A stretch of DNA of 37,274 nt from an uncultured Mucilaginibacter sp. (GTDB lineage: Bacteria; Bacteroidota; Bacteroidia; Sphingobacteriales; Sphingobacteriaceae): positions 1-37,274 of the forward strand of contig NZ_CAMLHX010000039.1 in the NCBI RefSeq assembly GCF_946479965.1. Reading direction: 5' to 3'. The position numbers and the translations under genes are program-made. Shown here in pieces: positions 33,826 through 37,274 of this stretch. Within the stretch, counting starts at the first letter, position 1. Each line of letters starts with the position of its first letter. Below the pieces are notes generated by a model. The model was not told the origin of the DNA, searched no databases, and saw nothing but the letters and a program-made list of their open reading frames with translations.

Positions 33826-34644
33826 ATGCTTAAAGTAAGCGAATTATACATCTATCCCATAAAATCATTAGGAGGCATAAAAGTGAACCACGCCGAAGTG
33901 ACGGACCGTGGCTTTAAGAATGACCGCCGCTGGATGCTCATCGACGAAAATAACCGTTTTATTTCGCAGCGCGAAGTTGCAAAAATGGCTTTATTAAAGC
34001 CGAAAATTGAGGATGATGGTATTAGGGTTATATTTAATGACACTTCACTTAAAGTTAGATATTCTACTGAAAAAAAGGAACTTATAAAAGTAGCTATTTG
34101 GGACGATGAATGCCTGGCGCAATTGGTAAACGAAGATGCAGATAGATGGTTCACCGATATTTTGGGCATAAATTGCCGGTTGGTTTACATGCCTGACGAG
34201 GCATTGAGACCTACCGACGCACGCTACGCTCCTGACGGATCCGTCACATCATTTGCTGACGCTTATCCATTTTTACTGATCGGCCAGGCATCGCTTGATG
34301 ATCTTAATAGTCGTTTAGATGTCGATTTGCCAATGGACAGATTCAGGCCGAACATTGTAATAACCGGGGGGCAACCCTATGAAGAGGACACTATGGACGA
34401 AGTCACAATCAACGGTATAAGTTTTTTTGGTGTTAAGCTGTGTGCACGTTGTAATATACCTACCATCGATCAGCAAACAGCCAAAGCAGGAAAAGAGCCT
34501 TCAAAAACCATGGCCCGATATCGGTTAAAGAATAAAAAGATATATTTTGGTCAGAATTTAATTCACTTAGGAAACGGTTTTATTTCTGTTGGCGATGAAA
34601 TAAATGTTTTATCGCGGCACACAGAAGAACGCTTTATTATTTAA
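33826..34644 (+). CDS. MOSC-domain protein, mARC/YcbX-like
   Basis: A 272-residue molybdenum-cofactor protein with the MOSC N-terminal beta-barrel (1 to about 120, MLKVSELYIYPIKSLGG) and the MOSC domain (about 125-265). The Mo-ligand cysteine is expected at C209 in LCARCNIPTID, where mARC proteins have CSRC. Related proteins reduce N-hydroxylated compounds with electrons from a ferredoxin-type partner; here no ferredoxin domain is fused. It starts a short run with the SelW-like protein 5 nt downstream. Confidence 0.9.
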   Translation: MLKVSELYIYPIKSLGGIKVNHAEVTDRGFKNDRRWMLIDENNRFISQREVAKMALLKPKIEDDGIRVIFNDTSLKVRYSTEKKELIKVAIWDDECLAQLVNEDADRWFTDILGINCRLVYMPDEALRPTDARYAPDGSVTSFADAYPFLLIGQASLDDLNSRLDVDLPMDRFRPNIVITGGQPYEEDTMDEVTINGISFFGVKLCARCNIPTIDQQTAKAGKEPSKTMARYRLKNKKIYFGQNLIHLGNGFISVGDEINVLSRHTEERFII

Positions 34645-34649
34645 GAACC

Positions 34650-34940
34650 ATGAAACCACTTATAACAATTGAATATTGCCCAAAATGTCGCTGGCTGTTA
34701 CGGGCTGCTTATATGGCCCAGGAACTGTTAACAACCTTTGAGGATGACTTGCAAGGTATCACTTTGACACCCAGCGAAGTATCCGGAAGATATACTATAA
34801 GTATAAATAATACAGTTCTCTTCGATAGAAAGCGGGAAGGAAGATTTCCGGAGATAAAAGAATTAAAGCAGTTGGTACGCGATATAGTGCACCCTGGGAA
34901 AAGTTTAGGGCACTCAGACAATCAGCCCGACAAAGTATAG
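34650..34940 (+). CDS. SelW/SelT-like (Rdx) thioredoxin-fold protein
   Basis: A 96-residue protein of the SelT/SelW/SelH family. The redox motif is C10-P-K-C13, a Cys form of the CxxU motif of selenoproteins. It lies 5 nt after the MOSC gene on the same strand, so it is probably cotranscribed; a functional link in redox chemistry is inferred only from this. Its stop codon overlaps a TATAGTAAA half-site of the Rrf2 promoter region. Confidence 0.85.
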   Translation: MKPLITIEYCPKCRWLLRAAYMAQELLTTFEDDLQGITLTPSEVSGRYTISINNTVLFDRKREGRFPEIKELKQLVRDIVHPGKSLGHSDNQPDKV

Positions 34941-34980
34941 TAAATAGGTATTTTTTATTGATTTACAATTCTTTACTATA
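34936..34980. promoter_or_regulatory. Candidate Rrf2 operator over its own promoter
   Basis: TATAGTAAA (34936-34944) and TTTACTATA (34972-34980) are a perfect 9-bp inverted repeat with a 27-nt gap. The right half overlaps the -7 box TATATTTG (34977-34984), and TTG at 34958-34960 is the upstream element. TATAGTA recurs before the sulfite reductase. Autoregulation is inferred. Confidence 0.5.
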
Positions 34981-34984
34981 TTTG
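34958..34984 (+). promoter_or_regulatory. Promoter of the Rrf2 regulator gene
   Basis: TTG (34958-34960) and TATATTTG (34977-34984), 16 nt apart; transcript start near 34991 and ATG at 35004. Confidence 0.6.
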
Positions 34985-35003
34985 TCTTCATTAACTGTAA
35001 AAA

Positions 35004-35435
35004 ATGCTATCTAAAAAGACGAAATATGCCATTAAGGCATTAATTATTCTTGGGAAAAATATGGATCAGCCCCCAATGCAGATCTCAAAGATAGCAGAGC
35101 TTGAAAAGATCCCTAAGAAATTTTTGGAGCAGATACTACTTGATATGCGCAACGCCGGCTTTTTATACAGCAAAAAAGGTGCTGGCGGCGGCTATGCATT
35201 AAACAAAGATCCAAAAGATATTTACCTTGTCAGCATTATGCGCATTACCGATGGCCCTATCGCCATGGTGCCCTGTGCCAGCCTTAATTTCTATCACCGG
35301 TGCGACGAATGCCACCAGGAAACAAGCTGCGGTATACGTGATGTTTTTATAGAAGTTAGAGACGCTACACTTAAAATACTTACCGAGACCAGCATAGCTG
35401 ACGTGATTGCCCGGGAAGGTCATCTTATAATTTAA
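35004..35435 (+). CDS. Rrf2-family transcriptional regulator with four cysteines
   Basis: A 143-residue winged-helix regulator (HTH about 25-50, wing KKGAGGGYAL near 58-66). Cysteines C91, C100, C103 and C109 lie in the loop where IscR-type members hold a [2Fe-2S] cluster, so it may sense Fe-S status, thiols or sulfur metabolites. The next gene is a sulfite/nitrite reductase, which supports sulfur control, as for CymR-like members. It sits in the middle of the MOSC-SelW-Rrf2-reductase group, all on the plus strand. Confidence 0.9.
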   Translation: MLSKKTKYAIKALIILGKNMDQPPMQISKIAELEKIPKKFLEQILLDMRNAGFLYSKKGAGGGYALNKDPKDIYLVSIMRITDGPIAMVPCASLNFYHRCDECHQETSCGIRDVFIEVRDATLKILTETSIADVIAREGHLII

Positions 35436-35479
35436 ATCTCATTTTTAAGTAACAAGGCTAAGTTTTTTAACGTAAATTC

Positions 35480-35509
35480 TACTACTTCCGTATAGTATGT
35501 ATATCTTTG
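35480..35509 (+). promoter_or_regulatory. Promoter and candidate operator of the sulfite reductase gene
   Basis: TATCTTTG at 35502-35509 is a full TAnnTTTG box; initiation is expected near 35516. Directly upstream TACTA (35480-35484) and TAGTA (35493-35497) form an inverted pair with 8 nt between, and the right half extends to TATAGTA (35491-35497), the half-site also found before the Rrf2 gene. Confidence 0.55.
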
Positions 35510-35531
35510 GGTAATAAATAAAGCGACAGAA

Positions 35532-35619
35532 CTGCTGGTTTATTAACCGATAAAAAGCTATATTTCGGTTACAAGGATAGATAATATGCCTCTTGTTAAT
35601 TTATTGCAGAGGTTTTTTT
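35532..35619 (+). promoter_or_regulatory. Attenuator-like leader of the sulfite reductase gene
   Basis: Three competing helices can be drawn. AACCGA (35545-35550) pairs with TCGGTT (35565-35570). CTGC (35532-35535) and ATTAAC (35542-35547) can instead pair with GCAG (35606-35609) and GTTAAT (35595-35600). CCTCT (35589-35593) pairs with AGAGG (35608-35612) followed by seven T (35613-35619), a rho-independent terminator. The first helix blocks ATTAAC, and the second helix breaks the terminator, the classic arrangement of an attenuator or riboswitch. I recognise no known riboswitch class. Confidence 0.55.
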
Positions 35620-35621
35620 GA
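35586..35621 (+). CDS. Possible 11-12 codon leader peptide inside the terminator
   Basis: ATG at 35586 opens a 12-codon frame (MPLLVNLLQRFF by reading the codons) with TGA at 35619-35621, coextensive with the terminator hairpin and U-tract. Leu and Phe dominate and there is no Cys or Met run, so a sulfur-starvation logic is not obvious. It may be chance. Confidence 0.25.
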   Translation: MPLVNLLQRFF

Positions 35622-35643
35622 ATACATAAATTTATAACGCCAT

Positions 35644-37274
35644 ATGCAAAGCTTCAGAACAGAACTGGAGAATCCGATTGTTGAGAAGGATATAATCGAC
35701 CTTGAAAAGAAGATACGTGCTTTTAGGGAAGGTAAAATACACGATGAAAAGTTCAGGAGCCTGCGCCTGGCCCGTGGTGTTTACGGCCAGCGCCAACCCG
35801 GCGTACAAATGGTGCGTATTAAACTACCATTCGGAAAAGTAACCTTTAAACAGTTGCTACGCATAGCTGATGTATCTGATGAGTACGCAAGCAAAAATTT
35901 GCACTTAACCACCCGTCAGGATATACAAATACACTATGTGAGCTTAGACAGAACGCCTCAGCTTTGGGCTGATCTGGAAAGAGATGATGTTACCTTACGC
36001 GAAGCATGCGGTAATACTGTACGTAACGTTACCGCCTCTCCTACAGCGGGGATAGATCCAAAAGAGCTTTTTGACGTATCGCCTTACGCTCAAGGGGTTT
36101 TTGAATATTTACTGCGTAACCCTGTAAACCAGGATATGCCGCGTAAATTCAAGATCGCTTTTTCAGCTTCTGAGGAAGATACAGCATTTTCATTCGCTCA
36201 TGATCTTGGTTTCATCCCAAAGGTAAACAGCAACGGCGAACGTGGTTTTAAAGTAATGCTAGGCGGTGGCTTAGGCGCCCAACCCATTCTAGCATTTATT
36301 GTTGATGAGTTTTTACCCGAAGATCAGCTGGTTCCATATATAGAATCAACCCTGCGTGTATTTGACCGCTATGGCGAACGTACCAACCGTAACAAGGCCA
36401 GGTTTAAATATGTTATACAAAAGCTTGGCATCGACGAGGTTTTAGAGCTAATCAAATTAGAGCGTATCGCCAACAAGGTAAAATCATATAAAATAGACAC
36501 CAATAACGTACCTGTACCTGCTTTGCCGCAGGCAATTGAATTTGGCGATGTAGTTATAAGCAATCCGCTGGGTTATGAGCAATGGCTGGCAACCAACATA
36601 TTTCAACAAAAGCAAGAAGGTTTTTATGGGGTGTTTATAAAGGTACTTACCGGCGATATTCCAACAGAGCAGGCACGTAAATTGGTGGCTTTATTACAGC
36701 CGTTAGCCGGAGATGAAATACGCATCACCGCAAACCAAGGTTTGCTGTTAAAGTATGTACGTAAGGAAGCATTCCCTACTTTATATAATGGCTTAGCCGA
36801 ATTAGGATTGGCTGCACCTGGCTTTGATAGCGTTGCTGACGTTACTACCTGCCCAGGGACTGACACTTGTAATTTAGGTATATCAAACAGTATGACGTTT
36901 GCGCGTGTATTGGAAGATTTGATCTACAATGAATATGAGGACCTGATCTATAATCGCGATATAAAAATAAAAATAAGCGGTTGCATGAATTCATGCGGTC
37001 AGCATAGCATGGCACATATCGGTTTCCATGGCAGCTCATTAAAGGCGGGGCCTAAAGTATTACCATCAATGCAGGTTATGCTGGGTGGCGGTGTTGTTGG
37101 CGATGGCGTTGGCCGTGCCGGCGATAGGGTTATAAAAATTCCTGCCAAACGTGCTACCAATGTTTTAAGAATGTTGTTGGACGACTATAAAACCAACTCA
37201 ATTGAGGATGAGGTTTTCCATAACTATTATGACAGGCAGGGTAAAGACTATTTTTACCAGATGTTAAAGCCATT
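35644..37274 (+). CDS. Sulfite/nitrite reductase hemoprotein, truncated by window end
   Basis: Ferredoxin-type siroheme and [4Fe-4S] reductase, cytoplasmic, converting sulfite to sulfide (or nitrite to ammonia). At least 543 codons are present with no stop before the window ends. Cluster cysteines C403, C409, C447 and C451 appear as TCPGTDTC and SGCMNSC, the C-x5-C...C-x3-C signature. Both half-repeats are visible (LHLTTRQDIQ early and TANQGLLLKYV late). The Rrf2 regulator and the attenuator-like leader upstream favour an assimilatory sulfite role, but the substrate cannot be decided from the sequence alone. ATG 35644 is the first ATG after the leader. Confidence 0.92.
   Translation, partial: MQSFRTELENPIVEKDIIDLEKKIRAFREGKIHDEKFRSLRLARGVYGQRQPGVQMVRIKLPFGKVTFKQLLRIADVSDEYASKNLHLTTRQDIQIHYVSLDRTPQLWADLERDDVTLREACGNTVRNVTASPTAGIDPKELFDVSPYAQGVFEYLLRNPVNQDMPRKFKIAFSASEEDTAFSFAHDLGFIPKVNSNGERGFKVMLGGGLGAQPILAFIVDEFLPEDQLVPYIESTLRVFDRYGERTNRNKARFKYVIQKLGIDEVLELIKLERIANKVKSYKIDTNNVPVPALPQAIEFGDVVISNPLGYEQWLATNIFQQKQEGFYGVFIKVLTGDIPTEQARKLVALLQPLAGDEIRITANQGLLLKYVRKEAFPTLYNGLAELGLAAPGFDSVADVTTCPGTDTCNLGISNSMTFARVLEDLIYNEYEDLIYNRDIKIKISGCMNSCGQHSMAHIGFHGSSLKAGPKVLPSMQVMLGGGVVGDGVGRAGDRVIKIPAKRATNVLRMLLDDYKTNSIEDEVFHNYYDRQGKDYFYQMLKP

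Noticed and set aside
35532..35612. SAM-II riboswitch
   Set aside because: AAAAGCTA and ATTAACC resemble parts of it, but the order of pairing elements and the pseudoknot helix do not match.

Overview
The window looks like chromosomal DNA of a Bacteroidota bacterium, most likely family Sphingobacteriaceae (a Mucilaginibacter- or Pedobacter-like organism). The reasons are promoters of the TTTG-N17-20-TAnnTTTG type, almost no Shine-Dalgarno sequences, his gene fusions (hisB, hisIE) with a long-form hisG, a carboxypeptidase-regulatory-like exported protein, and many dispersed palindromic intergenic repeats. The genus is inference; no rRNA or tRNA is present to confirm it.

Layout. (1) 87-8701: a complete histidine operon, hisG-D-C-B-H-A-F-IE, covering all ten reactions, behind a clear promoter and a 20-codon leader peptide with five His codons, and followed by a seven-blade WD40 protein. 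Nearly every gap in the operon holds a different palindromic repeat. (2) 8766-13134: a lipoprotein, an NlpC/P60 peptidase, a 2[4Fe-4S] ferredoxin divergent from a LuxC-type acyl-CoA reductase, a 67-residue conserved-looking protein and FtsE. (3) 13148-15202: a perfect 49-bp palindrome, then grpE-dnaJ with a terminator. (4) 15236-21572: a membrane protein, a DinB-fold protein, a GH67-like glycosidase paired with glycerate kinase, an ankyrin protein, an AlkB-like dioxygenase and a small partner ORF. (5) 21723-26398: an accessory-looking segment with an exported protein, an AT-rich acyltransferase, a REP-associated Y1 transposase inside inverted REP hairpins, and a RepA-like ATPase with a C-terminal HTH preceded by an iteron-like GTTTCA array. 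(6) 26411-33635: an orphan ABC ATPase, an M1 peptidase, a multi-sensor histidine kinase, small membrane or unknown proteins, an exported chorismate mutase-like protein and a DUF2784 protein. (7) 33826-37274: a sulfur/redox group of MOSC protein, SelW-like thioredoxin-fold protein, Rrf2 regulator and sulfite/nitrite reductase (cut by the window end).

The strongest candidates for undescribed biology are the attenuator-like leader upstream of the sulfite reductase (three mutually exclusive helices ending in a U-tract terminator) with a TATAGTA half-site shared with the Rrf2 promoter; the helically phased GTTTCA array upstream of the RepA-like ATPase; and the his leader whose hairpin overlaps its His codons. 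Start codons were moved inward from the longest ORF wherever the extension was encoded by a repeat or lay upstream of a promoter.
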